A DNA stretch of 33,395 bases from an uncultured Marvinbryantia sp. (lineage in GTDB: Bacteria; Bacillota; Clostridia; Lachnospirales; Lachnospiraceae), in the NCBI GenBank assembly GCA_947631355.1, contig CANRKY010000010.1:1-33395 (forward strand), given 5' to 3'. Below are positions 8,385 to 15,069 of the stretch, piece after piece; within the stretch, counting starts at the first letter, position 1; each line of letters opens with the position of its first letter. The notes below the pieces were generated by a model. The model was not told where the DNA came from and did no database searches. It worked only from the letters and a program-made list of their open reading frames with translations. The position numbers and the translations under genes are program-made.

Positions 8385-9275
8385 TCAAAACATCGGTATT
8401 CTAAAATATTCCAAATACTTCTTGAACTTGTCCTGCGCCGAAAGGCAGGTGTCGGTGAGGTAGCCCTTCTCGCGCGGCCACTCTTTCAGTCCGCGGTAGT
8501 AGAACAGCTTGATATCATCCTCAATGATGAAGGGGACGATGTCGTGTTTCAGACACTCCTTGAACAGAATCAGCCGCCCGACGCGGCCGTTTCCGTCTTG
8601 GAAAGGGTGGATACGCTCAAACCGCACATGAAATTCGAGAAGATCGTCAATCGTGACGGTTTCCTTGCTGTTGTAGTCGGCAAGCAGCCGTTTCATCTCG
8701 GCGGGCACGTCCTCTGGCAGGGTCGTTTCCATGCCGCCGACCTCGTTAGGCAGTTTTTTATAACCGCCCACGGCGAACCAATCCTTTTTGGCGTCGCCAG
8801 TGCCGGTTTTGAGCAGCAGGTGCAGATGCTTGATCCACTTCTCGCTCAGCCGCAGCTTTGCACCGTCGATAATCTCGTCGATACAGCGGAAATGATTGGT
8901 CGTTTCGATGATATCGTCCACGCGAATGCTCTCGTCGGTGACGCCGATGGTGTCGGTTTCAAAAATATAGCGGGTCTGATCGTGGGTGAGGCGGCTGCCC
9001 TCCATATGGTTGGAATTATAAGTCAGCTCGATCTGGACTTTATGATAGATTCCGCCGCGGATTTGTCCGCTCCTTTCGTCTTGCAGAACCGAAAGCAAGG
9101 TGCGTGCCCTTGCTCTTTTGTTGCTCCGTTCGGGCTTTTCGGCGGTCTCGGGGATGTTCCAAGTCTTGCCAGTGAGAAACGCGCCGGGGACGCGGCCGTG
9201 AGCGCAGTAATTGCGAACGCTGCGCTCGGACATCTTCCAAAGCGCCGCGATTTCTTTGACGGATAAATAGTTCAT
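8385..9275 (-). CDS. Fic family protein with N-terminal HTH, class II-type self-inhibition
   Basis: A 296-residue Fido-fold protein. Fic enzymes usually transfer AMP from ATP to hydroxyl side chains of target proteins. The catalytic motif HPFQDGNGRVGR (223-234) is complete. An inhibitory-helix motif of the form SxxxEG (S88-E92-G93, in SNHMEG) lies before the Fic core, the class II arrangement in which Glu blocks ATP binding. Residues 1-45 form an excisionase/MerR-like helix-turn-helix (SVKEIAALWKMSERSVRNYC, then GAFLTGKTWNIP), so the protein may bind DNA. GGGAGG precedes the ATG. It is monocistronic, with its own promoter and a rich upstream repeat region. The target protein is unknown. Confidence 0.93.
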   Translation of the reverse strand: MNYLSVKEIAALWKMSERSVRNYCAHGRVPGAFLTGKTWNIPETAEKPERSNKRARARTLLSVLQDERSGQIRGGIYHKVQIELTYNSNHMEGSRLTHDQTRYIFETDTIGVTDESIRVDDIIETTNHFRCIDEIIDGAKLRLSEKWIKHLHLLLKTGTGDAKKDWFAVGGYKKLPNEVGGMETTLPEDVPAEMKRLLADYNSKETVTIDDLLEFHVRFERIHPFQDGNGRVGRLILFKECLKHDIVPFIIEDDIKLFYYRGLKEWPREKGYLTDTCLSAQDKFKKYLEYFRIPMF

Positions 9276-9296
9276 TGCGCACCTCCCTTGTTTTAT

Positions 9297-9326
9297 AGTA
9301 TATCACATTATCGGCAAAAAAATCAA
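9297..9326 (-). promoter_or_regulatory. Promoter of the Fic gene
   Basis: On the minus strand TTGATT (9326-9321) and TATACT (9302-9297) are spaced by 18 bp, about 20 bp before the Fic start. A perfect 12-bp palindrome, gccgttaacggc, lies upstream at 9357-9368 and is a candidate operator for the Fic HTH. Confidence 0.65.
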
Positions 9327-9397
9327 CAGAAAGCATGCAATACTATTATAATATTTGCCGTTAACGGCATATATCGTCTTTAAGATTTCAAAATAGT

Positions 9398-9500
9398 TTC
9401 TCTTAAATTGGAAAAATATTAAGGGAATTTCTCCGCAGCGCATTTACGTTTCCCTTAAAACATACCATAGTTTAAGGGAAACGCGCGGAGGTTAAGAGAA
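9398..9500. promoter_or_regulatory. Array of five 9-bp TTAAGGGAA-type sites in both orientations
   Basis: The 9-mer TTAAGGGAA (or TTAAGAGAA) occurs on the plus strand at 9419-9427, 9472-9480 and 9492-9500, and inverted at 9398-9406 and 9450-9458. Successive spacings are about 21, 31, 22 and 20 bp, close to whole helical turns. The central pair forms a 13-bp perfect inverted repeat (9447-9459 with 9471-9483), flanked by CTCCGC/GCGGAG. It lies in a 326-bp stretch without genes. It may be a multi-site operator or a recombinase site. Confidence 0.6.
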
Positions 9501-9519
9501 TGAGAAAGTTTAACTGCTT

Positions 9520-9561
9520 GGCGATCAAAAGCGGGATTCGGAAATTCTCAGTTTGATCGCC
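9520..9561. repeat. 10-bp inverted repeat, possible terminator of the orphan 74-aa gene
   Basis: GGCGATCAAA (9520-9529) and TTTGATCGCC (9552-9561) are perfectly complementary around a 22-nt loop. It lies about 40 bp past the stop of the small minus-strand gene at 9602. No clear T-run follows, so a terminator role is only a suggestion. Confidence 0.5.
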
Positions 9562-9601
9562 GCGATTTATAAAAAAGCCGGAAAACAGTTATTATTTCTG
9601 A

Positions 9602-9826
9602 CTATTTCGCCAGCAGTTCTGCGGCCATCATCGCCCCATCATAAAAAGCGGCCTTTTCGCTGGCCGTGACCGCGTTAGACAGTTCCGTTTCAATAAACAG
9701 CGCGTCTTTTTTGGATGCGCCCATCCGCTCACAGATATGTTCCAGCGCCTCCTCCACCCGCGGTTCAAAGTCTCCCTTTGTCTCACACCAATGTGTGTAC
9801 ATCGCCTGTATGATTTCTTCTTTCAA
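9602..9826 (-). CDS. small hypothetical protein (74 aa)
   Basis: The protein is not recognised. It is a soluble, acidic, helix-rich protein beginning KEEIIQAMYTHW and ending DGAMMAAELLAK, with a single Cys pair region (WCETKGDF, ICERMG). The TTG at 9826 was chosen because AGGGTGG lies about six bases upstream; a GTG three codons earlier has its ribosome site too close. It is divergent from the ribbon-helix-helix gene and shares its intergenic region, so co-regulation is possible. No homologous function can be offered. Confidence 0.6.
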   Translation of the reverse strand: MKEEIIQAMYTHWCETKGDFEPRVEEALEHICERMGASKKDALFIETELSNAVTASEKAAFYDGAMMAAELLAK

Positions 9827-9890
9827 AACACCCACCCTTTCTTTTGCCTGTCAGGCTTTTGATAGTATGTCCTCATATGTCTCCTGTTAT

Positions 9891-9919
9891 TGTATTACAA
9901 TTATGTATTATATAATTGT
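9891..9919. promoter_or_regulatory. Candidate operator between divergent small genes
   Basis: ACAATTAT (9897-9904) and ATAATTGT (9912-9919) form a perfect 8-bp inverted repeat with a 7-bp spacer. TGTATTA occurs at 9891, 9904 and again at 9964, near the ribosome site of the RHH gene. The repeats suit binding by a small ribbon-helix-helix protein. A TATAAT at about 9953 could serve the plus-strand gene. Confidence 0.5.
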
Positions 9920-9983
9920 GATATATCAATGTCAATGTGGGAACACTATAATAAATACAGAAATGTATTATGGAGGTGCATCC

Positions 9984-10205
9984 ATGGCAGACAAATTTGT
10001 TGTGAGACCGAAAAAAGCGGATAAGAAGACGGATAAAACGGTCATAATGACTTTACGGCTAAACAGAGAACTGCAGGAAGAATTTGATAAACTGGCAATG
10101 CGAAGCGACCGTTCCAGAAATGAAGTGATGTGCATGGCTCTGCAATACGCGCTGGATCATCTGGAGTTTATTCCCGGCGATGCGGAAAACACCACAAATT
10201 CATAG
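9984..10205 (+). CDS. ribbon-helix-helix (CopG/Arc-like) DNA-binding protein
   Basis: A 73-residue protein. A basic N-terminal arm (VRPKKADKKTDKT) is followed by the RHH core: a beta strand VIMTLRLNREL, helix A EEFDKLAMRSDRS, and helix B RNEVMCMALQYALDHL. Such proteins bind DNA as dimers with the strand in the major groove and often serve as autorepressors, antitoxins or plasmid regulators. A TGGAGGTG ribosome site precedes the ATG. No toxin gene follows it; the next gene is convergent. The inverted repeats upstream are its likely target. Confidence 0.85.
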   Translation: MADKFVVRPKKADKKTDKTVIMTLRLNRELQEEFDKLAMRSDRSRNEVMCMALQYALDHLEFIPGDAENTTNS

Positions 10206-10208
10206 ATG

Positions 10209-10248
10209 AAAAAATGGGCTCCCGCCTGATATGATTCGGGCGAGAGCC
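10209..10248 (-). terminator. Terminator of the solute-binding protein gene
   Basis: A stem GGCTC-CGCC / GGCG-GAGCC-like (10217-10226 with 10239-10248, one mismatch) is followed on the minus strand by CATTTTTTC. It lies 52 bp after the stop at 10301 and could also slow transcription from the convergent RHH gene. Confidence 0.7.
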
Positions 10249-10300
10249 ATTTCTCGCCTCACAGATATCAGGTGGAAGCCATTTCGTACATCTCAACATT

Positions 10301-11578
10301 TCAGAACCCTTCTGCACCCTGTGTGCGCGCACGCTCTATCCGGTACTCGTCCATCATTTGTATACACCCCGCCACATCTGTCTTCTTTCGGAACAGGCTG
10401 TCCAACGCGGCGGCCACATCATCGCTGCTGTAGCCGATCATTTTGGATGCCGTGGTGGAGGCCCGCAGATTTTCCGCGATGGAATCGGCAGCGTTCGTGA
10501 CCATAGGAGACTGTATGTTCGTAGTCTGCCCTTTGAAGCAGTTTACGGTGGATATGCCGTCAAACGCCACATTGTAATTTTGAGGTTCCGCGCAGAATGA
10601 CAGGAAATCCAGGCATATGTCAATATGTTCCCCGTTTTTATTGACCATCATCATGTTGAGGTTTCCGCCTTCATATGTACCGTTGGCGGCTGTGTTTAAA
10701 AACACCGGCATCAGTGCAAAATCATCCACCGTGTATTTGCCGTCCTTCGACAGATCCGTGTAAAACCAGGTGTCCCACAAAAACGTCATCACGGCCTCGC
10801 CGGAGCTCATCACCGGATCAATGTTGTCTATGTTCCAGTCCAGATAATCGTTCTCCTCGCCCAGCCAGCCCTTGTCGGCGGCGTTCGCTATCCATTCCAC
10901 CATCTTTGTGACTTCCGGTATCTGTGCATAAGTGATCTCATTGCGGTTGAGTTTTGCCAGCACTTCCGGGTTATCCGCCAGCACCGGGTCCAGAGCGAAC
11001 TGCACCATCCAGGCGCAGCCGATGGTGGGCCAGCAGATCGGCGTATATCCGGTATCGGCCAGCGCCTGGCACAGGACGTCAAATTCCGCCTGCGTAGCGG
11101 CCGGTTTCAGACCCATGCTGTCCAGTATTGTTTTATTGTAATAGCAGCCGGACACCGAATTCTCCCAGTACGGCAGGCCCATCACATTTCCGTTTTCGTC
11201 CATGCAGTACGCGAGGGTGCTGTCCGTCAGCTCATCCACCCATTTCTGATCATTCAGGTAAAGGAAATTCTCCTCCACGTCAAAGCGGCTCAGATCCGAA
11301 TCATGGAAGTGCATAAAAATATCCGGCACATCCCCTTCGGCAAACTTCTCCGCCGCAGTTTCCTCGAATTTTGCGTCCTCAAATGGAACAGGCTTGATCT
11401 TATTGCCCGTTGCCTCCTCGTATTGCTGAAAAATGCTGGTCATATAGCTTTTTGCCAGATCGCTGTTCCTGCCCATAACGGTGATGGTCACAGAATCGTC
11501 CTGCTTTTCCCCGCAGCCGGTCAGCAAAAGAGCCAGTAAAATAGAAACTGTCAGTCCGAAAAAGCGCGCTTTTTTCAA
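10301..11578 (-). CDS. extracellular solute-binding lipoprotein, family 1 (carbohydrate ABC type)
   Basis: A 425-residue MalE/UgpB-type binding protein, which captures sugars outside the cell for an ABC importer. The start is TTG at 11578: GGAGGAG lies five bases upstream, and this gives a clean lipoprotein signal (KKARFFGLTVSILLALLLTGC). The lipobox LTGC would be lipidated at Cys. Family features include VTITVMGRNSD, EATGNKIKPVPF, PDIFMHFHDSD, YWENSVSGCYYNK and a C-terminal helical region. It has its own promoter and terminator. No permease or ATPase gene lies nearby, so it is an orphan: it may feed a distant importer, act as a sensor partner, or serve the operon upstream. Confidence 0.88.
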   Translation of the reverse strand: MKKARFFGLTVSILLALLLTGCGEKQDDSVTITVMGRNSDLAKSYMTSIFQQYEEATGNKIKPVPFEDAKFEETAAEKFAEGDVPDIFMHFHDSDLSRFDVEENFLYLNDQKWVDELTDSTLAYCMDENGNVMGLPYWENSVSGCYYNKTILDSMGLKPAATQAEFDVLCQALADTGYTPICWPTIGCAWMVQFALDPVLADNPEVLAKLNRNEITYAQIPEVTKMVEWIANAADKGWLGEENDYLDWNIDNIDPVMSSGEAVMTFLWDTWFYTDLSKDGKYTVDDFALMPVFLNTAANGTYEGGNLNMMMVNKNGEHIDICLDFLSFCAEPQNYNVAFDGISTVNCFKGQTTNIQSPMVTNAADSIAENLRASTTASKMIGYSSDDVAAALDSLFRKKTDVAGCIQMMDEYRIERARTQGAEGF

Positions 11579-11624
11579 GTTGTCTCCTCCTTTTCCTGGG
11601 AGAGCGGTGGATAGTTGCAGATTT

Positions 11625-11653
11625 ATTATAACCCGCTTTGCGCTTTCTGGCAA
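11625..11653 (-). promoter_or_regulatory. Promoter of the solute-binding protein gene
   Basis: On the minus strand TTGCCA (11653-11648) and TATAAT (11630-11625) have a 17-bp spacer. It falls in the 139-bp gap after the small membrane-protein gene and gives a leader of about 40 nt to the TTG start. The binding protein is therefore probably transcribed apart from the upstream operon, at least in part. Confidence 0.7.
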
Positions 11654-11717
11654 ATCCTTTTTCGCGATGGATGGGCTGCCGGCCTGTTGTCCCCAATCTG
11701 CTGACCAGGGATATACT

Positions 11718-11921
11718 TCATTTGAATGCGCTTCGGATAAGGTATATGATCACCCCAAAGGTAATAACGCAGGGTATGGCGGCATCGATCAGCGCCCACG
11801 TATTGTTGCTGAACGAGGCCGCGATGTAATCCTTATAGCGCACGCAGGATATCACTACCAGAAGCAGAAAAACTGTCAGCCAGGCGCCCAAAAATCTTCT
11901 GATGATCGTCCAGAGTCCCAT
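11718..11921 (-). CDS. small membrane protein (67 aa), last gene of the ATPase operon
   Basis: The family is not recognised. It has a hydrophobic helix at about residues 12-28 (GAWLTVFLLLVVISCV) and a second at about 43-62 (LIDAAIPCVITFGVIIYLI), giving a two-pass hairpin with a basic N-terminus (IRRF) and a short polar loop YKDYIAASFSNN. GGAGG lies seven bases before the ATG. It lies 36 bp after another small two-pass protein of similar layout, so the two may be paralogous or paired subunits that anchor the cytoplasmic ATPases encoded upstream. Confidence 0.8.
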   Translation of the reverse strand: MGLWTIIRRFLGAWLTVFLLLVVISCVRYKDYIAASFSNNTWALIDAAIPCVITFGVIIYLIRSAFK

Positions 11922-11957
11922 TTTGTTTCCTCCTTTTCATACTGAATTTTTTCTCTC

Positions 11958-12218
11958 CTACCAGCCCCAGAATCTCCTGCGGATACCCCACCGGAGCCTT
12001 GCCACCAGATATACCACCAAAAGGATGGCCGCCAGAAGGAAGAAGCCGCTGGTCAGGCAATCTGCTGCGACAATGGCGATATGGGCGGTAATAGCGTCAA
12101 AATTCGTGATCACATACAGTGCTCCGATCACCGAGAGGATGCTCAGTACAACTGTTGCGATCTGTTCGGCCGACGGAGTGGGCGTCAGCCTCCTGTTGTT
12201 TCTGAAAAAGTTTCCCAT
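11958..12218 (-). CDS. small membrane protein (86 aa) of the ATPase operon
   Basis: The family is not recognised. The N-terminus is polar and basic (NFFRNNRRLTPTPSAEQ). Two hydrophobic segments follow at about 21-40 (IATVVLSILSVIGALYVI) and 52-72 (LTSGFFLLAAILLVVYLVA), and the C-terminus is strongly basic (RLRWGIRRRFWGW). A strong AAAGGAGG site precedes the ATG, 12 bp after the upstream gene. Its layout resembles the next 67-aa protein. A role as a membrane anchor for the ATPases is inferred from context only. Confidence 0.8.
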   Translation of the reverse strand: MGNFFRNNRRLTPTPSAEQIATVVLSILSVIGALYVITNFDAITAHIAIVAADCLTSGFFLLAAILLVVYLVARLRWGIRRRFWGW

Positions 12219-12230
12219 GTCTGTCCTCCT

Positions 12231-13514
12231 TTAAAATGAATTATTGCGAAATTCCATGCTCAGGCTGTCGTTTTCGTTCCGCGCGGGCGAAAGAAAAACA
12301 TTGGCCGGAACGAGGTACACATTGCTGTCGCCCGCCAGCTGAACGGCCACGCGCTCCTCTGCCCGGAAGATGTTCCCATGCCGCTCGTAGAGGTCGCTCG
12401 CCTGCACGCGCAGGCACTGCCGGTCTGTCTCCGCTCTCCAATGAAGGTCTGTTCTCAGCGTGAGCCCAAATCTTGCGGGCGCTTTCCCGGCGATCGCCGT
12501 GGGGTAAGCATACGCATAGGTGCCCCAGAAGTCTTTGGAGAGTTCTTCCGTGACGGACGCGTCCCTGTGCTGATAAAAAACCACATTGGAAAAATTGAGT
12601 GTTCTGCCAAAGACATTTTCTTTGACGTTCGTGGAGATCAGCACCAGCTCCGCCTCTCCCCTGCGCTTCATGTCAAAGAGAGCGGCCAGCAGCTCATCGT
12701 CCTCCCCGGTAAAGGTGATGTCATCGCACACGATGCGGATCTTGTGCACCCGCTTGAGTGTGGTGTACAGTTCCTCTTTCAGATAGCGGTTCAGCATCCG
12801 CTGGTCGGCAGCCGCGGTGTAAAAAGCCATCAGCGGAAGATCCCCCATTGCCCCGCTCTGCAGGTTGTACCTGGTGTCGGAATCCTTTGTGTAAGTCTCC
12901 GCAAACAGATCCTCCAGCTTTGCGCACATGATCCGCAGCAGGATGCCGGCCTGGTGATTCGCCCTTATAATATCCGCGGTCGCCTCGGAGAGCCTCATGC
13001 GGAGCGCGCGCTGCGAGATAAAATCGTCATCGTGCTGCAGCAGCCTGGTTACCGCGGGCAGGGACAGCGGGTAGGAAGCCGTCACCACACTTAAAATGGC
13101 GGTGGTGTACAGCAGGAGCTGATCCAGCCCCGTGCATCCCATTTCTTCCGCTGTCATACTTACAAAGCGCAGGAACTGCTGCTGCGACATGCCGTAAAAG
13201 GGATGGTAGTTGCGGTCGCCGGGCCAGGAGAGCATGACATTTTCCATCGTCCCCGCCCTGCTCTGCTCGCGCAGCGCCTCAAACAGACGGCGGTGGGCAG
13301 AAAAGACCACCGTGGGCAGATCCCTCTTGTCCGCATACTGGCTGAGCAGATCTGTGACCAGCGTCAGGCTGTCTGCTCCGGTGCCGGTGATCAGCAGATC
13401 CCCGCAGACTTCCTGAAAAAAGCGCTCGTGCGTGATCCGGGCGTTGTCTACCCTGCGCTTGCCGTTCTGCCGGTTACATTCGTACTGGATCCTGCTTCGA
13501 TTCCCTGTCAGCAT
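12231..13514 (-). CDS. ATPase-like protein with degenerate P-loop, partner of the VirD4-like ATPase
   Basis: A 427-residue soluble protein of unrecognised family. The fold order looks like a P-loop ATPase: strand and loop LLITGTGADSLTL (residues 41-52) sits where Walker A would be, and IRIVCDDI (259-266) where Walker B would be, followed by a sensor-like strand AELVLISTN (288-296). The loop lacks the Lys and adjacent Thr/Ser of GxxxxGK(T/S), so nucleotide hydrolysis is doubtful. The start has GGAGGAG upstream. It begins 15 bp after the active-looking VirD4-like ATPase, so a structural or regulatory partner in a mixed ring is plausible. No database family was matched. Confidence 0.7.
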   Translation of the reverse strand: MLTGNRSRIQYECNRQNGKRRVDNARITHERFFQEVCGDLLITGTGADSLTLVTDLLSQYADKRDLPTVVFSAHRRLFEALREQSRAGTMENVMLSWPGDRNYHPFYGMSQQQFLRFVSMTAEEMGCTGLDQLLLYTTAILSVVTASYPLSLPAVTRLLQHDDDFISQRALRMRLSEATADIIRANHQAGILLRIMCAKLEDLFAETYTKDSDTRYNLQSGAMGDLPLMAFYTAAADQRMLNRYLKEELYTTLKRVHKIRIVCDDITFTGEDDELLAALFDMKRRGEAELVLISTNVKENVFGRTLNFSNVVFYQHRDASVTEELSKDFWGTYAYAYPTAIAGKAPARFGLTLRTDLHWRAETDRQCLRVQASDLYERHGNIFRAEERVAVQLAGDSNVYLVPANVFLSPARNENDSLSMEFRNNSF

Positions 13515-13529
13515 AGCATCTCCTCCTTC

Positions 13530-15038
13530 TCACTTGTATTTTGGCATTGTGAAGAAAAACGGCCGCTCCCCTTTCAGGCTGACCAGCGCATCGCCTCCTC
13601 CCGGCCTCATCTCCAGAAGATCCCACTCCTCCACCGTGTGCCCCTCCCGCTGGATATTTAGGTTTTCCTGCAAAGCGGAAAACGAGATGTTCTGGTAGTT
13701 GGCGCCCATGCGGTCGATCAGAAACCGGCGCGTCTCGTGGTCGCTGATGGAAAAGCTAATGATATTCTGGAAGGATGCGAGGATCGCCTTTGCCCCGTCC
13801 TCCCCACCATACAGGTTCGCGACTCCCGGCGTGTTCTGCAGGCCGCAGAGCAGCCGCACTCCCTGTGAACGCCCAAAATTCAGCGCATTTTGCAGATGGC
13901 TGAGTTTTGGGAGCAGCAGCATCTCATCCAGCACAATATACACGCGGTTCCGCGCCGCCATGCGCCCGCCCAGGGCGTTCGCCAGCGCGCGGTCTATCAG
14001 CATCCCGTACATGGGGGATAAGGTCTGCCCTCTCTTTAAATCATACTCTATAAAAAGCACCTTTCTGCGGGGGGAGGTCACGATTTCCTGCATGGAAAAC
14101 TCTCTCCCCGGGCAGCTCTGCGCAAACGGGCCTGTGAAGATCTGCTTCACCACGGTTCCAAGATACGAATTTACGCCCTGGGTCTGGTTACTTTTGTTCG
14201 CGATATAATCCACACACCTGCGCTCGCTTTTCATATAGTCCAGGCTGAAAATTGCCTTCAGTTCCTCGTTTGTTTTTTCAGACAGAAACGCGATCAGTTC
14301 CTGATTGTTCAGCCTGCTCTGGTCTGTGCGCCAATATGTGCGCATAAAGTAGATCAGCACCGCGCTGAAAATCTGCTGCGCCATGGCCGGGAACACGGGC
14401 TGTGTCTCGCTCTCCATGCCCTGGAAGATCTGCGCGGAAATCTCCATGGCGTCCGCATCGGAGTCCGGCGTGTAGACCAGCGTTCCATTGTTTGCCCGCG
14501 GCATGATCTCCGCAAAAATATTGTGGTACGCGCTGATCTCCCGGTACATCTCCCCCACGCCGATCACCACCCGTTCTTCCGGTGGGATCCTGTCGCCAAA
14601 CTCCTGCAGGTAATCTCCCTTTGTGTCGAAAATGACCAGAATCTCGTTCTCCTGCTGGGTGGCAAGAAGCCATTTCAGGATCATGTACAGCAGGTTTGTT
14701 TTCCCGCTGCCCGGCGCGCCCAATGTCAGCAATCCATAAGCCAGCAGTTCCCGGCTGAGGCCGATGCGCCTGCCTGTTCTGGGATCCTGAAACGTCACAA
14801 AAGCGTCCTTTGCCGTGTGGACGGGCACGGGATTCTCGCGGATGTTCTGTCCGAACAAGGTGCGCGTGTAGATGCCGCCGTTGGGCGCGCCCGCAGAAGC
14901 TTCGCCCGCATGGCTAAAGCCTGTGCGGATCGCTTTCCCGCAACCAACGCCTGTATCAGGCGCACCTGTGCGAACCGCCTGGAACATGCCCGGCCGGGGC
15001 ATGGTTTTTCTATCGTCTTCTCCGTAATCAAATGCCAT
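13530..15038 (-). CDS. VirD4/TraG-like (type IV coupling protein-like) ATPase without membrane segment
   Basis: A 502-residue P-loop motor of the T4SS coupling-protein/HerA-FtsK group. Walker A is GAPGSGKT (107-114); then IFDTKGDYLQEFGD, the typical VirD4/TraD strand; Walker B is VYIVLDE (366-372), with LPKLSHLQNALNFGRSQGVRL after it and LCGLQNTPGVANLYG as the sensor strand. The ATG at 15038 has GAGGTG upstream; longer in-frame starts run through the upstream gene's coding sequence. Unlike VirD4, no N-terminal membrane helix is present; the first 70 residues are polar and Gly-rich. It sits in a seven-gene operon with two small membrane proteins. No relaxase or VirB4 gene is in the window. Confidence 0.88.
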   Translation of the reverse strand: MAFDYGEDDRKTMPRPGMFQAVRTGAPDTGVGCGKAIRTGFSHAGEASAGAPNGGIYTRTLFGQNIRENPVPVHTAKDAFVTFQDPRTGRRIGLSRELLAYGLLTLGAPGSGKTNLLYMILKWLLATQQENEILVIFDTKGDYLQEFGDRIPPEERVVIGVGEMYREISAYHNIFAEIMPRANNGTLVYTPDSDADAMEISAQIFQGMESETQPVFPAMAQQIFSAVLIYFMRTYWRTDQSRLNNQELIAFLSEKTNEELKAIFSLDYMKSERRCVDYIANKSNQTQGVNSYLGTVVKQIFTGPFAQSCPGREFSMQEIVTSPRRKVLFIEYDLKRGQTLSPMYGMLIDRALANALGGRMAARNRVYIVLDEMLLLPKLSHLQNALNFGRSQGVRLLCGLQNTPGVANLYGGEDGAKAILASFQNIISFSISDHETRRFLIDRMGANYQNISFSALQENLNIQREGHTVEEWDLLEMRPGGGDALVSLKGERPFFFTMPKYK

Positions 15039-15069
15039 TGCTTTCACCTCTTTTCGCCGATCTGACCGC

